Assembly: GCF_002135345.1 (NCBI RefSeq)
Contig: NZ_NEGI01000003.1
Span: 280,198 to 344,197, forward strand
Direction: 5' to 3'
DNA: 64,000 bases
Origin: Acinetobacter sp. ANC 4648
GTDB lineage: Bacteria; Pseudomonadota; Gammaproteobacteria; Pseudomonadales; Moraxellaceae
Part shown: positions 10,117-19,352 of the stretch, piece after piece
How positions within the stretch are numbered: position 1 is the first letter of the stretch
Layout of the letters: each line of letters opens with the position of its first letter
Program-made: the position numbers and the translations under genes
Notes under the pieces: generated by a model
The model's database searches: none
What the model was told of the DNA's origin: nothing
Seen by the model: the letters and a program-made list of their open reading frames with translations, nothing else

Positions 10117-11258
10117 TATTGTATTTTCACCAAACCTACTACAGATGCACCTTGCGTTTGTACACTCCCCAATTCAGCTTTAAACCCTTGCTGATTCAGT
10201 TGTTGCACCAAGGTATTTAGACCTTCCGTCGAATTTGCGACCAAATCCATATTTAAAATAGCCGTATCATAATTAATCCGGTTCGCAACAATTTGATGTT
10301 GCATTAAAATTGGCCCAACTCGGCTCAAGAGCTGCAAGGCTTGTGTATTGCCATTTTGACTCGCTCTTAAATTACCTTCAAAAGAATTTCGAAGATTTTG
10401 CTCTGTCACACGCCCAGCATTGCCAAACCATGCTTTATATTGATCAATTGCAATCATCGCAGTTTGATCTGCCAACTTCTTAAGTTTCACCCAACGCAAA
10501 GCATCATAACTAAACTGCGCAACCAATAATGCCAACACTAAAACAGCACACGCCTTCCAATAACCAGAGATGGCAGACTGTTCCTGCTTAGCTTTAGGCA
10601 ACACATTATAAGGATGATTTTTAGGCTTAGAAATCCCAACAAACTCATAGTTAAAACCTTCACGAGCATCTGATGTACTTACTGCAAATAAACTTTCTAC
10701 TTGCTCATCACTTAAATTACTATACTTATAATATGTACCTTTTTGAGCAAACTCTAAATACAAAGCCAAATCATCAATAGAGTTACCTAAGAATTCATTC
10801 TTCCGTACCAACAGACGTCCATTCACATTTGCTAATATGATTTCATTTTCCGCAGGCACTGGTAAAATTACAAAATCAGGCAACAAAGCAATTACTTTAA
10901 CGGGAATCAATGCCAGAGAATGCTGTAATGTCAACACGGTATTCTGTGCAACGCCTAAAATCGAAACCCGATCTGGTTGCTGGAAATGTGAAAAAACTTT
11001 CATATGATCAATAGGCTGAATCACATACTCTTCAAGTAAATATTTGACTCCATCCACACCCAATTGCTTATATTGTGCTTTACTCAAGTGTTGCTGAATA
11101 ATTTGCACATCACGGCTAGGGAAAAAAACAACAGCTTCTTCACTTTTTTCTAATCTAATCTCTTGTATCAACTGCTCCAGACTCTGCGTCTGATTCCAGT
11201 TTTCCCCACGAGACCATTGCCAAACCCCATTGGCTTCAGGCATCCATAAGTACAACAT
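10116..11258 (-). CDS. gspL: type II secretion system protein L
   Basis: A 380-residue protein with a cytoplasmic actin-like domain (about residues 1-225), one membrane helix (YWKACAVLVLALLVAQF, about 230-250) and a periplasmic ferredoxin-like domain. GspL binds the GspE ATPase on the cytoplasmic side and GspM in the membrane, coupling ATP hydrolysis to pseudopilus assembly. Slightly shorter than E. coli or Vibrio GspL (about 400). Followed directly by gspM. The upstream neighbour sixA is 39 bases away on the same strand. Confidence 0.93.
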   Translation of the reverse strand: MLYLWMPEANGVWQWSRGENWNQTQSLEQLIQEIRLEKSEEAVVFFPSRDVQIIQQHLSKAQYKQLGVDGVKYLLEEYVIQPIDHMKVFSHFQQPDRVSILGVAQNTVLTLQHSLALIPVKVIALLPDFVILPVPAENEIILANVNGRLLVRKNEFLGNSIDDLALYLEFAQKGTYYKYSNLSDEQVESLFAVSTSDAREGFNYEFVGISKPKNHPYNVLPKAKQEQSAISGYWKACAVLVLALLVAQFSYDALRWVKLKKLADQTAMIAIDQYKAWFGNAGRVTEQNLRNSFEGNLRASQNGNTQALQLLSRVGPILMQHQIVANRINYDTAILNMDLVANSTEGLNTLVQQLNQQGFKAELGSVQTQGASVVGLVKIQ

Positions 11259-11297
11259 TTATCGTTTTCTGCCGTTTAATTAATTTTATATAAAGCG

Positions 11298-11753
11298 TTA
11301 TGCGATTGGAATAAAGGCTTTACGTTGTGTTGACAAACCATTAGCAATGACTGTTTGCTCATATATTCGAGCTTCAGCCAAAGCAAAAGGATTGAAATGA
11401 TCGTGCGTCAATTGCTCTGCAATATGTGCAACCACATTCATATGACATACCACTGTAATTTTTTCAAATGGAAGCTGTGACAACCACTCTATCGCAGTCT
11501 TTGCATCATCATCTGGCTTGATATTATCACAAATTAAAACAGGCACATCATTAAAATAGATTTGAAGATGTGCCAAAGTTTCCTGCGCGCGTAACAATGT
11601 GCTCACCACAAAAATATCGGGTGTACCTTGATCTTTTAAAAATGTTGCTGTTTGTGCTGCCTGTAAATGACCTCGTTGCGTTAAAGGTCTTTTATCATCA
11701 TTTCCATTCACTGGCAGAGCTGCCTCCCCGTGCCGTACCAAAGTCAGTTGCAT
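11298..11753 (-). CDS. sixA: phosphohistidine phosphatase SixA
   Basis: A histidine-phosphatase superfamily protein of about 151 residues. The RHG motif is in LTLVRHGEAALP near the N-terminus and a second conserved histidine is in VVCHMNVVAHI. RPLTQRGHLQA matches the SixA lead-in. SixA removes phosphate from phosphohistidine, in E. coli on ArcB or the nitrogen phosphotransferase system. A TTG two codons earlier would also be in frame. The ATG at 11753 has AAGGA six bases upstream and is the better start. Cytoplasmic. It lies between gpsA and gspL; no functional link to secretion is implied. Confidence 0.88.
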   Translation of the reverse strand: MQLTLVRHGEAALPVNGNDDKRPLTQRGHLQAAQTATFLKDQGTPDIFVVSTLLRAQETLAHLQIYFNDVPVLICDNIKPDDDAKTAIEWLSQLPFEKITVVCHMNVVAHIAEQLTHDHFNPFALAEARIYEQTVIANGLSTQRKAFIPIA

Positions 11754-11886
11754 TGACAATCCTTATTCTGCTTTAAACCTAGTATACCCAAACTTTATGA
11801 CATTTCAGTCAAATCATCTTTACTACTACAGTATGATAATGGATATACCTTCCTTAGTTAACTTCATACTACATTTATGACCATCA

Positions 11887-12960
11887 TCAAACTTGATGGT
11901 GTGGAAGTACAAATTCTACATCACTACGGTGCCCACTTTTCATCAGAGATACCGCAATATTTAATGGCGGTGCGCCTTCAAAAATGACTTCATATAATGC
12001 TGTGGTAATTGGCATATAAACATCCAACTCTTTCGCACGCGCATTGACCTGTACAATGGTATTAATCCCTTCGGCAGTCTGCCCTAATTCTTTGGTCGCT
12101 TGTTCTAAAGTTTTCCCAGAGCCTAAAGCAAAACCTACTTGGTAATTTCGACTGAGCGGACTATTACAGGTGGCAAATAAATCCCCCACCCCAGACAAAC
12201 CTAAAAACGTGAGCGGATTAGCCCCCAACTTCACCGCAAAACGGCTCATTTCTGCCAAAGCACGGGTTAAAATCATGCTTTTAGTATTTTCACCAACTTT
12301 ATAAGCAGCTGCCATTCCCATTGCTACAGCATAAATATTCTTGAGCGCACCACCCAACTCCACACCATGCACATCATCACTTCCAAACACACGAAATAAT
12401 GCACTATGTAAGGCTTGTTGTACTGCATAGCGAACCAATTCTGAATTACTCGCAATTACAGTACCCGCGGGCATTCCCGCCATAATTTCTTTCGCAAGGT
12501 TCGGCCCAGAAAGCACACCGTAAGGGACCTCAGGCAACTCTTCACGAATAATATCACTCATAAAACTAAAGGTTTGTGCTTCAACCCCTTTAGTCAGTGA
12601 AACAATGGCTTGAGCACTAATAAATGGCTTAATCTGGCGTAATACATCTCGGAATGAATGGCTTGGAATCGCCACAAGAATAATATCCCGATTACATACT
12701 GCTGTTTCTAAATTTGATTCTGCACGTAATGAAGCCTCTAGTGTATAGTCCGGCAAATAACGCCGATTGATATGCGTCGCATTCATTTCTCTGGCAATCG
12801 CTTCATCACGAATCCAAATGATCGTATCACAACCATTTCGGGCAGCTATATTCGCCATAGCAGTTCCAAAACTCCCCCCACCCAATATGGTCACACGCAA
12901 AGCTTTTTTCTGATCAATAACTACAGGTTTTATTAGATCTGAAAATTTTAATTCCGACAT
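11887..12960 (-). CDS. gpsA: glycerol-3-phosphate dehydrogenase [NAD(P)+]
   Basis: A 357-residue cytoplasmic enzyme reducing dihydroxyacetone phosphate to sn-glycerol-3-phosphate for phospholipid synthesis. Motifs: dinucleotide-binding ILGGGSFGTAMA near residue 26, SLTKGVE, LSGPNLAKEI, the catalytic-lysine region GALKNIYAVAMG, and GLSGVGDLFATC with SRNYQVG. The first roughly 20 residues precede the usual family start, which is common in Acinetobacter-type sequences. The nitroreductase gene lies 47 bases upstream on the same strand. Confidence 0.97.
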   Translation of the reverse strand: MSELKFSDLIKPVVIDQKKALRVTILGGGSFGTAMANIAARNGCDTIIWIRDEAIAREMNATHINRRYLPDYTLEASLRAESNLETAVCNRDIILVAIPSHSFRDVLRQIKPFISAQAIVSLTKGVEAQTFSFMSDIIREELPEVPYGVLSGPNLAKEIMAGMPAGTVIASNSELVRYAVQQALHSALFRVFGSDDVHGVELGGALKNIYAVAMGMAAAYKVGENTKSMILTRALAEMSRFAVKLGANPLTFLGLSGVGDLFATCNSPLSRNYQVGFALGSGKTLEQATKELGQTAEGINTIVQVNARAKELDVYMPITTALYEVIFEGAPPLNIAVSLMKSGHRSDVEFVLPHHQV

Positions 12961-13007
12961 TATTTTTATCCTAAATCACTCAATATACTTTTCAATTCAA
13001 CACAATT

Positions 13008-13592
13008 CTACAATGAGTCACCTTGCCAAATACTGACATACGCTTGACTATCTATTGCAGAACGTGGCGCAATCGCTTTAACCGCTGTCCCCACATAGAT
13101 AATAGCTGAAATTAAATCATGTTCATTTATACCTAAAGCTCTTTTTAAAAGCCCAGACTCCACCACAGCACCACTGCGCCACATTGTGGAAAAACCCTGC
13201 GCCTGCATCGACAATAAAAAGTTTTGAATTGCAGCCCCCGAACTTAAGGTTTGTTCGAAATACGGAACTTTCGGATGATCTTGAAATTGAGTAAGCGCTA
13301 AAACCAACAAAGGTGCACGGAACGGATGCTGTCTAACTCGATCAATTTGCACAATATCCATTTCACCCAAATCAGCGACAGCTTGTGCCAATAAGTCACC
13401 AAATACCGCTCTCTCCTTACCTGCAATCACAATAAAACGCGTGGGTTTTAAACGATGATGATCAGGTGCAGTCAAAGCTGCTTGAAAAGCTAACTCTAAC
13501 TGTTCTGCAGTTGGTGCAGGCTCAACTAAATGTCCAATCGATTGACGATGATGAATATTGTCATGAACTACTTGCAGTGTTGAATCTATCAT
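13008..13592 (-). CDS. nitroreductase family protein (YdjA-like)
   Basis: A 194-residue protein of the FMN-dependent nitroreductase fold. The N-terminal HHRQSIGHL segment corresponds to the FMN-phosphate-binding RRSI/T region, followed by ALTAPDHHRLKPTRFIVI, which resembles the E. coli YdjA start. LSSGAAIQNFLLSMQAQGFSTMWRSG matches the dimer-interface/FMN stretch. The small size is like YdjA, which lacks some helices found in NfsA/NfsB. Substrate unknown. Cytoplasmic. Possibly co-transcribed with gpsA. Confidence 0.85.
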   Translation of the reverse strand: MIDSTLQVVHDNIHHRQSIGHLVEPAPTAEQLELAFQAALTAPDHHRLKPTRFIVIAGKERAVFGDLLAQAVADLGEMDIVQIDRVRQHPFRAPLLVLALTQFQDHPKVPYFEQTLSSGAAIQNFLLSMQAQGFSTMWRSGAVVESGLLKRALGINEHDLISAIIYVGTAVKAIAPRSAIDSQAYVSIWQGDSL

Positions 13593-13802
13593 TGACGTTT
13601 AATCTATTAAAAACCCGATATCAAGCAAGCTTAGCATAATCTAAAAAAAATACGTCATATCGACTTAGTTTTACATCGATGAAATACTTAAAATCACAGC
13701 AATAGCGAGGATTGCTTCAATTTCTATACAACACTCCCTTAGTTTTTACGTAAAGCTATGCTCCAATGGTATGAATTATTTTATTTATTTCGGGGATAAA
13801 CC

Positions 13803-14186
13803 ATGAAAAATGGCTTAGCAATTAGCCTGACGGTGATCACAGCATTCACCCTAACCGCTTGCGCCACAACACCTACACGAAGTTTAGCTATTCAAAAAGA
13901 CAATAATCAATACGAGGTTACAGGACTAGGGAAGAGCCAGATTATTGCTAAAAACAATGCCATTGCAGCAGCAAATAGTGCCTGTGGAAAAAAAGCAGCC
14001 CCTATTCTTATTAATGAAAAAACTGAATATCAGGGTGCTTTAAAAGGTGTTGTCGATGAGCAAACAGGACAATTGATTACCGCCGCAGCAGGGATTTTGG
14101 GTTCCGTACTAGGCAAAAATACAGCCATTGAAAAAGACACTGACTATCAGACCACCTTAACTTTCAGCTGTAAGACTGCTAGCTAA
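13803..14186 (+). CDS. small lipoprotein, unknown function
   Basis: A 127-residue protein with a lipoprotein signal peptide and the lipobox LTAC (Cys at residue 20), so it is predicted to be lipid-anchored in the envelope. A good GGGGATAAACC ribosome-binding region precedes the ATG. The mature part has a repetitive alanine-rich helix (AKNNAIAAANSACGKK) and a glycine-rich hydrophobic segment (ITAAAGILGSVLG) that could insert in a membrane. Two further cysteines (SACGK, SCKTAS) may pair. I recognise no named family. It is followed by a strong terminator shared with the convergent rhlB. Confidence 0.8.
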   Translation: MKNGLAISLTVITAFTLTACATTPTRSLAIQKDNNQYEVTGLGKSQIIAKNNAIAAANSACGKKAAPILINEKTEYQGALKGVVDEQTGQLITAAAGILGSVLGKNTAIEKDTDYQTTLTFSCKTAS

Positions 14187-14212
14187 ACAGATATAAAGTT
14201 AATAAAGTTAAT

Positions 14213-14246
14213 AAAAAAACTCCCTCTTAAAAGAGGGAGTTTTTTT
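14213..14246. terminator. bidirectional terminator between lipoprotein gene and rhlB
   Basis: A 16-bp perfect inverted repeat (core ACTCCCTCTT / AAGAGGGAGT, 2-base loop) flanked by A7 on the left and T7 on the right. It can terminate both convergent genes. Confidence 0.9.
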
Positions 14247-14259
14247 ATTAACTAAAGAA

Positions 14260-15411
14260 TTAACAATAGCCTTCTAAACGCGTCAATGGTAATTTCTGTC
14301 CAATTGCTTTTTCGATTTCAGGCAGATAAAACGCATCATCTTCAGATAAGAAACTAATACTCACCCCTTGCGAACCCGCACGACCAGTACGACCAATACG
14401 GTGAACATAATCATCAGACTGTTCAGGCAAGGTAAAGTTAATTACATGTGAAACACCATCCACATGAATACCACGACCCGCAACATCTGTTGCAATCATA
14501 ATATTATGCTGACCATTCTTAAATTGATCTAGCATTTTCAAACGTTTATCTTGTGCAATTTCACCGGATAACATCACCACCTTATAACCATCTCTTTTCA
14601 AATGATCATAAAGCTTACGAACTTGATCACGACGATTAGCAAAGATCATGACTTTTTCGATTGGCTCATCACGCAAAATCTCTTGTAAAAGTTTATATTT
14701 ATCTTGCTTCGCGACCATGTAAACCCGCTGTTCAACATCAGCATTGGTTTTCTTTTCTGGTTCAATCTCAACCGTTACTGGCTCACATAACCATTGCTGT
14801 GCTAAATTCAGCACATCATAACTAAATGTTGCAGAGAACATCAGCGTTTGACGCTGTTCTTTACGTGGTGAATAACGCACAATACGTTTTACTGACGGAA
14901 TAAAGCCCATATCTAATAAGCGGTCAGCTTCATCAATCACTAAAAATTCGATTTGATCCAACCAAACTTCTTTTTGCTCTGTAAAATCAATTAGACGCCC
15001 TGGTGTAGCCACCAAGATATCCACAAAACCTTTATCGAGTTGTTTTCTCTGCTTATCGAAATCAACCCCACCAACCAAAGTCATCACATTAAGATTGGAG
15101 AATTTGGTTAAATCTTTTGCATCATTTTCAATCTGGATCGCAAGTTCACGTGTAGGTGCCAAAATAAGTGCACGAGGCTCACCACGGAATCGCTGCCCTT
15201 CAATTGGATTTTTGAGTAAATCATTAATAATACTAATTAAAAATGCAGCCGTCTTACCTGTACCTGTTTGCGCACGACCAATTGCATCATGACCAGCCAA
15301 AGTATATTTCAAAACTTTCTGCTGAATTGGGGTCATCTCTGTGAACCCTAAAGCATCAATCGCTTGACTTAATTGCGGATGTAAATTCAAGCTTTGGAAA
15401 CCAGATGCCAT
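14260..15411 (-). CDS. rhlB: DEAD-box RNA helicase (RhlB-type)
   Basis: A 383-residue helicase with all the core motifs: Q motif (FTEMTPIQ, residues 23-30), Walker A AQTGTGKT (47-54), PTRELA, DEAD ([13 protein letters not shown]), SAT (MFSATF), and in the second domain VAGRGIH and HRIGRTGR. The C-terminus ends soon after the helicase core, so the basic tail of E. coli RhlB (421 residues) is reduced. RhlB works with RNase E and PNPase in RNA decay. The RhlB versus RhlE assignment rests on overall pattern. Monocistronic, between two terminators. Confidence 0.85.
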   Translation of the reverse strand: MASGFQSLNLHPQLSQAIDALGFTEMTPIQQKVLKYTLAGHDAIGRAQTGTGKTAAFLISIINDLLKNPIEGQRFRGEPRALILAPTRELAIQIENDAKDLTKFSNLNVMTLVGGVDFDKQRKQLDKGFVDILVATPGRLIDFTEQKEVWLDQIEFLVIDEADRLLDMGFIPSVKRIVRYSPRKEQRQTLMFSATFSYDVLNLAQQWLCEPVTVEIEPEKKTNADVEQRVYMVAKQDKYKLLQEILRDEPIEKVMIFANRRDQVRKLYDHLKRDGYKVVMLSGEIAQDKRLKMLDQFKNGQHNIMIATDVAGRGIHVDGVSHVINFTLPEQSDDYVHRIGRTGRAGSQGVSISFLSEDDAFYLPEIEKAIGQKLPLTRLEGYC

Positions 15412-15460
15412 AAATGCGTGCTCTAACTTAATAATATAAAAACAGGTCCATTATAAACAA

Positions 15461-15489
15461 AAACGCCCCAATAAGATATTAGGGCGTTT
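15461..15489 (-). terminator. terminator of the cold-shock gene
   Basis: Inverted repeat AAACGCCC ... GGGCGTTT about 25 bases beyond the csp stop, with an inner AATA/TATT pairing and A-rich sequence that gives a U-tract on the minus strand. Confidence 0.7.
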
Positions 15490-15514
15490 CTTTATTCAGT
15501 TCGAAAACCAAATA

Positions 15515-15727
15515 TTAGTCTAAAGGCTGAACTTCTTCAGCTTGAAAACCTTTTTGACCTTGAACAACACTGAATTCAACGCGTTGGCCGTCACGAAGTG
15601 AACGGTGACCATCACCTTGAATAGCGCGGAAATGAACGAATACGTCATCGCCACCGCTACGTTGAATAAAGCCAAAACCTTTAGTATCGTTGAACCATTT
15701 AACAACGCCTTGTTCGCGAGCTGTCAT
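15515..15727 (-). CDS. cold-shock domain protein
   Basis: A 70-residue single cold-shock domain. It carries the RNA-binding motifs RNP1 (KGFGFI) and RNP2 (DVFVHF) and ends AEEVQPLD, typical of Csp proteins that act as RNA chaperones. The ATG is preceded by GAGG at seven bases. Another frame through the same DNA also stays open for 61 codons but has no Csp features. Which Csp paralogue this is cannot be told from sequence. Confidence 0.93.
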   Translation of the reverse strand: MTAREQGVVKWFNDTKGFGFIQRSGGDDVFVHFRAIQGDGHRSLRDGQRVEFSVVQGQKGFQAEEVQPLD

Positions 15728-16118
15728 AAGTTAATCCTCAGTATGATGAAAAAAGGACCACCCGGTGTTGCAAACAGCAGAGCAAACAAAGTTTAAAATA
15801 TTTTTGTATTTCAAAGTTTGTAATCATTCTATAAAACTATTAACAAAATCCCGGTTACATCCATTAATAATCAGGGCCCTAAACTAAAAAATATTTAGTT
15901 ATGAACTCTAATTACGCAAAGAGCTTAACATGGGTTTGTGACAATTAATAGAGTTTTTTTAGATAATTAGCGATAAAATTATGAATATAAATTATACAGT
16001 TCTAGTGTTATAAAACTTTAACCACTTTTGACTTAATTATTTTATAAAATCTTTTTGGAACAATGAGCTGAGTTTGATAAGATACGCGTTCTCAATTATC
16101 CTAAACCATAAGTAGGAA
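15728..16118. other. 391-base divergent intergenic region (csp leader side / tusA side)
   Basis: An AT-rich region between divergent csp and the TusA-like gene. It must hold both promoters. Csp genes often have a long structured leader, but I could not identify a confident promoter or fold here. No ORF of note. Confidence 0.4.
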
Positions 16119-16343
16119 ATGACTAAACCAATTTATATTGATGTGATGGGCAAACCATGCCCCATGCCGTTGTTAATGTTAAAACGTGAATTAAAAAAAG
16201 CGCAACCTCAGCAGGTATTTATCTTAAAATCATCTGATCCGCATAGTGAAACCGACTTACTGCGATACTGTCAAATACATCACATCAAGTGTCAATTCAT
16301 TAAAGTATCTGAGTCTGAGTTTCATTACATAATTGAATCTTAA
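16119..16343 (+). CDS. TusA-family sulfurtransferase-like protein
   Basis: A 74-residue protein with the SirA/TusA signature: DVMGKPCPMPLLMLKREL with the conserved cysteine at residue 14 in a CPxP motif. TusA carries persulfide sulfur for tRNA thiolation in E. coli; related paralogues serve other sulfur-transfer roles. The C-terminal half (KCQFIKVSESEFHYIIE) fits the two-layer alpha/beta fold. It precedes rpoH by 137 bases on the same strand. Whether it is TusA itself or a paralogue is open, since no tusBCD genes are visible. Confidence 0.85.
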   Translation: MTKPIYIDVMGKPCPMPLLMLKRELKKAQPQQVFILKSSDPHSETDLLRYCQIHHIKCQFIKVSESEFHYIIES

Positions 16344-16352
16344 TTATTTTAA

Positions 16353-16382
16353 TTGATTTTTTGGGTTACAAGCGTGTATAAA
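16353..16382 (+). promoter_or_regulatory. candidate sigma-70 promoter for rpoH
   Basis: TTGATT at 16353-16358 and TATAAA at 16377-16382 are separated by 18 bases, about 100 bases upstream of the rpoH start. The match to consensus is good, but it is not tested. Confidence 0.45.
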
Positions 16383-16480
16383 AATTTACATTTCTATACC
16401 CAATTTTCCTTACTTATGGATGTTATTCGAATTAAGATGAATACATTGCTCATACAACGAAATTCCGATGAGGAGAACTC

Positions 16481-17350
16481 ATGAGTGACAGCAGCAAGCA
16501 ATTGATGCCCCTGTCCTTATCTGCGCCAGGCGTAAATCTTGGGGCGTATATTAGCACCGTAAATCAGATACCTATTTTGACAGCTGAACAAGAAAAAGAG
16601 TTGGCTGATCGTTATTATTATGATCAAGATTTAGATGCTGCAAAAATGTTAGTGATGTCTCATTTACGTTTTGTAGTCCATATTGCGCGTAGTTATGCAG
16701 GTTATGGTCTACCGCAAGGTGACCTTATTCAGGAAGGCAACCTCGGCTTAATGAAAGCGGTGAAGCGATTTGATCCAAACATGGGGGTCAGATTAGTATC
16801 TTTCGCTGTGCACTGGATTAAAGCTGAAATTCATGAATACGTAATCCGTAACTGGCGTATTGTGAAAATCGCGACCACCAAAGCACAACGTAAACTGTTT
16901 TTTAATTTACGTAGTTTAAAAAAATCAAGTAAAAAACTCACACTTGCAGAAGCACAATCAATTGCCAATGACTTGAATGTAACTGCAGAGCAAGTTTTAG
17001 AAATGGAAGGTCGTTTAACGGCTTATGATGCCGCTTTCGAAGCTCAAGGTGATGATGACGATGAAGGCTCAACCCATGTTGCTCCTGCACTTTATCTAGA
17101 AGATAATCGTTATGACCCAGCTCGACTAGCTGAAGAAGACGATTACGAACAACAAAGCACTTCTGCACTTCACGATGCAATGGGTCAGTTAGATGATCGC
17201 TCTCGTAATATTTTGCAACGTCGTTGGTTAGATGATGATAAATCTACCCTACATGAATTAGCTGCTGAATATAATGTTTCTGCTGAGCGTATTCGTCAGT
17301 TAGAAAAAAATGCCATGGAAAAAATTAAAGTTGCCATGTCATCTAATTAA
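16481..17350 (+). CDS. rpoH: RNA polymerase sigma factor RpoH (sigma-32)
   Basis: A 289-residue heat-shock sigma factor. Region 2 is clear (LIQEGNLGLMKAVKRFDP, then LVSFAVHWIKAEIHEYV), and the RpoH box QRKLFFNLRSLKK follows, which separates it from other sigma-70 family members. Region 4 has ERIRQLEKNAMEKIK. GAGGAGAAC gives a strong ribosome-binding site. An acidic insert (EAQGDDDDEGS, about residue 190) lies between regions 2 and 4. A candidate RpoH-type promoter precedes clpB in this window. In Pseudomonas the following genes include thiS, thiG and trmB, as here. Confidence 0.97.
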   Translation: MSDSSKQLMPLSLSAPGVNLGAYISTVNQIPILTAEQEKELADRYYYDQDLDAAKMLVMSHLRFVVHIARSYAGYGLPQGDLIQEGNLGLMKAVKRFDPNMGVRLVSFAVHWIKAEIHEYVIRNWRIVKIATTKAQRKLFFNLRSLKKSSKKLTLAEAQSIANDLNVTAEQVLEMEGRLTAYDAAFEAQGDDDDEGSTHVAPALYLEDNRYDPARLAEEDDYEQQSTSALHDAMGQLDDRSRNILQRRWLDDDKSTLHELAAEYNVSAERIRQLEKNAMEKIKVAMSSN

Positions 17351-17548
17351 TTCATAACTTCAACTCACCCTATAAGAATGCTGTCTGATTGAGCAATCAA
17401 TAAGGCAGCGATTTTTTGTATTATTCATTCACTTCTTTTTTGCATTTTACACTTAGCTTTTCCATCAACAACAGATCATTTTTGCCTTTTTTCAAGCCTC
17501 AAAACTATGTTAAGGTTATGCCCATATTTATTCAGGCGTATCTTGCTT

Positions 17549-17914
17549 ATGTGGATTGCAATCGCTGCACTCAATTTAGCATTGGCTGTCATTTTAGGCG
17601 CTTTTGGCGCACATGGTTTAAAAAATCGTGCCAGTATTGAGCAACTCACTTGGTGGCATACTGCAACTGAATATTTCTTCTACCATGCGATTGGACTACT
17701 CGCATTAGGTATTATCACCAAAGTCATTCCTCAGCTTCCGATTAAAATAAGTTTTAGCTTATTCCAACTTGGAATTATTATATTCTGTGGTTCTTTGTAT
17801 TTGATGAGTCTAGGTGCTCCTCGAGTTTTTGGTGCAATTACACCTATCGGCGGAACCCTAATGATTCTTGGCTGGTTAGTTCTCGCTTGGAATGCTTTTA
17901 AATACGCAAAATAA
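17549..17914 (+). CDS. DUF423 family membrane protein
   Basis: A small inner-membrane protein with about four hydrophobic helices and the DUF423 signature LGAFGAHGLKNR near the N-terminus, then TATEYFFYHAIGLLALGI and a C-terminal PIGGTLMILGWLVLAW. Related to E. coli YgdD; function unknown. A start at 17507 would add 14 residues. I prefer the ATG at 17549 because it puts the LGAFGAH motif at the usual distance from the N-terminus; neither start has a strong ribosome-binding site. thiS follows 21 bases later. Confidence 0.85.
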   Translation: MWIAIAALNLALAVILGAFGAHGLKNRASIEQLTWWHTATEYFFYHAIGLLALGIITKVIPQLPIKISFSLFQLGIIIFCGSLYLMSLGAPRVFGAITPIGGTLMILGWLVLAWNAFKYAK

Positions 17915-17935
17915 TTTGTTATACACGGAATTTAC

Positions 17936-18133
17936 ATGCAGATTTATCTAAATGGTCAACCACAAGAAACCTCTTGCCAAAATCTAATGCAATTGATTCA
18001 ACAACTTTCCCTAGAAGGGAAACGTTATGCTGTAGAAATGAACGAAATGATCATTGCCAAAAGTAAACTTGAAAATACCCCAATTTCTGAAAAAGATCGT
18101 ATTGAAATTATTCACGCTGTCGGTGGCGGCTAA
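17936..18133 (+). CDS. thiS: sulfur carrier protein ThiS
   Basis: A 65-residue ubiquitin-like protein with the C-terminal diglycine tail (HAVGGG) that is adenylated and thiocarboxylated by the ThiF/IscS system to carry sulfur for thiazole formation. The N-terminal MQIYLNGQP strand is typical. thiG lies 14 bases downstream. No TPP riboswitch was recognised upstream. Confidence 0.95.
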   Translation: MQIYLNGQPQETSCQNLMQLIQQLSLEGKRYAVEMNEMIIAKSKLENTPISEKDRIEIIHAVGGG

Positions 18134-18147
18134 TCTGGAGTTTCCGC

Positions 18148-18933
18148 ATGGAAGACACCCCTCTTATTATTGGTTCTCGATCATTTAAATCACGTTTACT
18201 GGTTGGAACAGGCAAATATAAAGACCTTAATGAAACGGATGCAGCAATTCAAGCCAGTGGCGCTGAAATTGTGACAGTGGCTATTCGTCGTGTAAATATT
18301 GGGCAACATCCTGATCAACCGAATCTACTCTCCGTAATTCCCCCTGAAAAATATACGATACTACCCAATACAGCAGGCTGCTTTGATGCCAATAGTGCTG
18401 TACGCACTTGTATGCTTGCTCGCGAACTTTTAGATGGTCACAACTTGGTCAAACTTGAAGTGCTCGGCGATGAAAAAACACTTTATCCTAATGTTATTGA
18501 TACACTCAAAGCTGCTCGTACACTGATTGATGATGGTTTTGAAGTGATGGTTTACACTTCAGATGATCCAATTATCGCTCAAGAGCTAGAAAGTATGGGG
18601 TGTGTAGCAATTATGCCATTGGGCAGCTTAATTGGCTCGGGTCTTGGAATTTTAAATCCACACACTCTTTCTATTATAAAAGAGAATGCCAAAGTACCAA
18701 TATTGGTTGATGCAGGTGTTGGTACAGCAAGTGATGCAGCGATTGCCATGGAATTAGGTTGTGATGGTGTACTCATGAACACCGCAATTGCTGCTGCTCA
18801 GTACCCAGTTTTAATGGCATCTGCCATGAAAAAAGCAGTTGAAGCAGGCCGTGAAGCGTATTTAGCCGGTCGTATGCCACGTAAACGTATGGCCAATGCA
18901 AGCTCACCTGAAACAGGTTATTTCTTTACATAA
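18148..18933 (+). CDS. thiG: thiazole synthase
   Basis: A 261-residue TIM-barrel enzyme forming the thiazole phosphate of thiamine from deoxyxylulose phosphate, ThiS-thiocarboxylate and dehydroglycine. Motifs: [12 protein letters not shown], the Schiff-base lysine region [20 protein letters not shown] and [18 protein letters not shown]. Length normal. Co-transcribed with thiS, followed by a terminator. In Pseudomonas aeruginosa trmB comes next; here it is displaced about 3 kb downstream. Confidence 0.97.
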   Translation: MEDTPLIIGSRSFKSRLLVGTGKYKDLNETDAAIQASGAEIVTVAIRRVNIGQHPDQPNLLSVIPPEKYTILPNTAGCFDANSAVRTCMLARELLDGHNLVKLEVLGDEKTLYPNVIDTLKAARTLIDDGFEVMVYTSDDPIIAQELESMGCVAIMPLGSLIGSGLGILNPHTLSIIKENAKVPILVDAGVGTASDAAIAMELGCDGVLMNTAIAAAQYPVLMASAMKKAVEAGREAYLAGRMPRKRMANASSPETGYFFT

Positions 18934-18978
18934 CCCTTTAAATTTAAAGTATTTTTAAGATTATTAATCTTAAAAAAA

Positions 18979-19006
18979 ATAAAGCCAGCCATAATGCTGG
19001 CTTTAT
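18979..19006. terminator. bidirectional terminator after thiG
   Basis: Inverted repeat AATAAAGCCAGC / GCTGGCTTTATT with a 6-base loop between the convergent thiG and ygiN-like genes, with A- and T-rich flanks. Confidence 0.85.
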
Positions 19007-19032
19007 TTTACTCTTGTAATAGAGAACTTTAA

Positions 19033-19350
19033 TCAGTTTCTAATGCCCTGCTCTAAAATTCGAATTTTGACATTCGAGACCTTATCTTTAACTGCTTTTT
19101 GATGAGCACACATATGTATCGTTTGCATGTGTGCTTCTAGATGCTGAATTGTTTCCCATTTTTCATACATCACAATAGAATAAGGTACTTTAGTTTGCAT
19201 GCTAGACTCGATCTGACTGTCTACATACAGCTCATAACCACAACACCCCGATTCCTGTAAAACAATCGGAATCAGTTGCTCAAAAGACTGTAAAACTATT
19301 TGAAAGTCTTGTTCTGAATTCATCAAAATTTCGGCAATAATGGTAAGCAT
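19033..19350 (-). CDS. YgiN-like antibiotic-biosynthesis-monooxygenase (ABM) domain protein
   Basis: A 105-residue ferredoxin-like dimeric barrel protein. It contains the ABM pattern LTIIAEIL ... CCGYELYVD ... YSIVMYEKWETIQHLEAHMQTIHM. E. coli YgiN is a quinol monooxygenase encoded beside mdaB, a quinone reductase; the same pairing occurs here, with only two bases between the genes, so a quinone redox role is inferred. It could also act on another small aromatic substrate. Confidence 0.82.
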   Translation of the reverse strand: MLTIIAEILMNSEQDFQIVLQSFEQLIPIVLQESGCCGYELYVDSQIESSMQTKVPYSIVMYEKWETIQHLEAHMQTIHMCAHQKAVKDKVSNVKIRILEQGIRN

Positions 19351-19352
19351 TA

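Noticed and set aside
17351..17935. A TPP riboswitch upstream of thiS-thiG
   Set aside because: No TPP core sequence was recognised, and thiS sits 21 bases after the DUF423 gene, leaving no room for a leader there.
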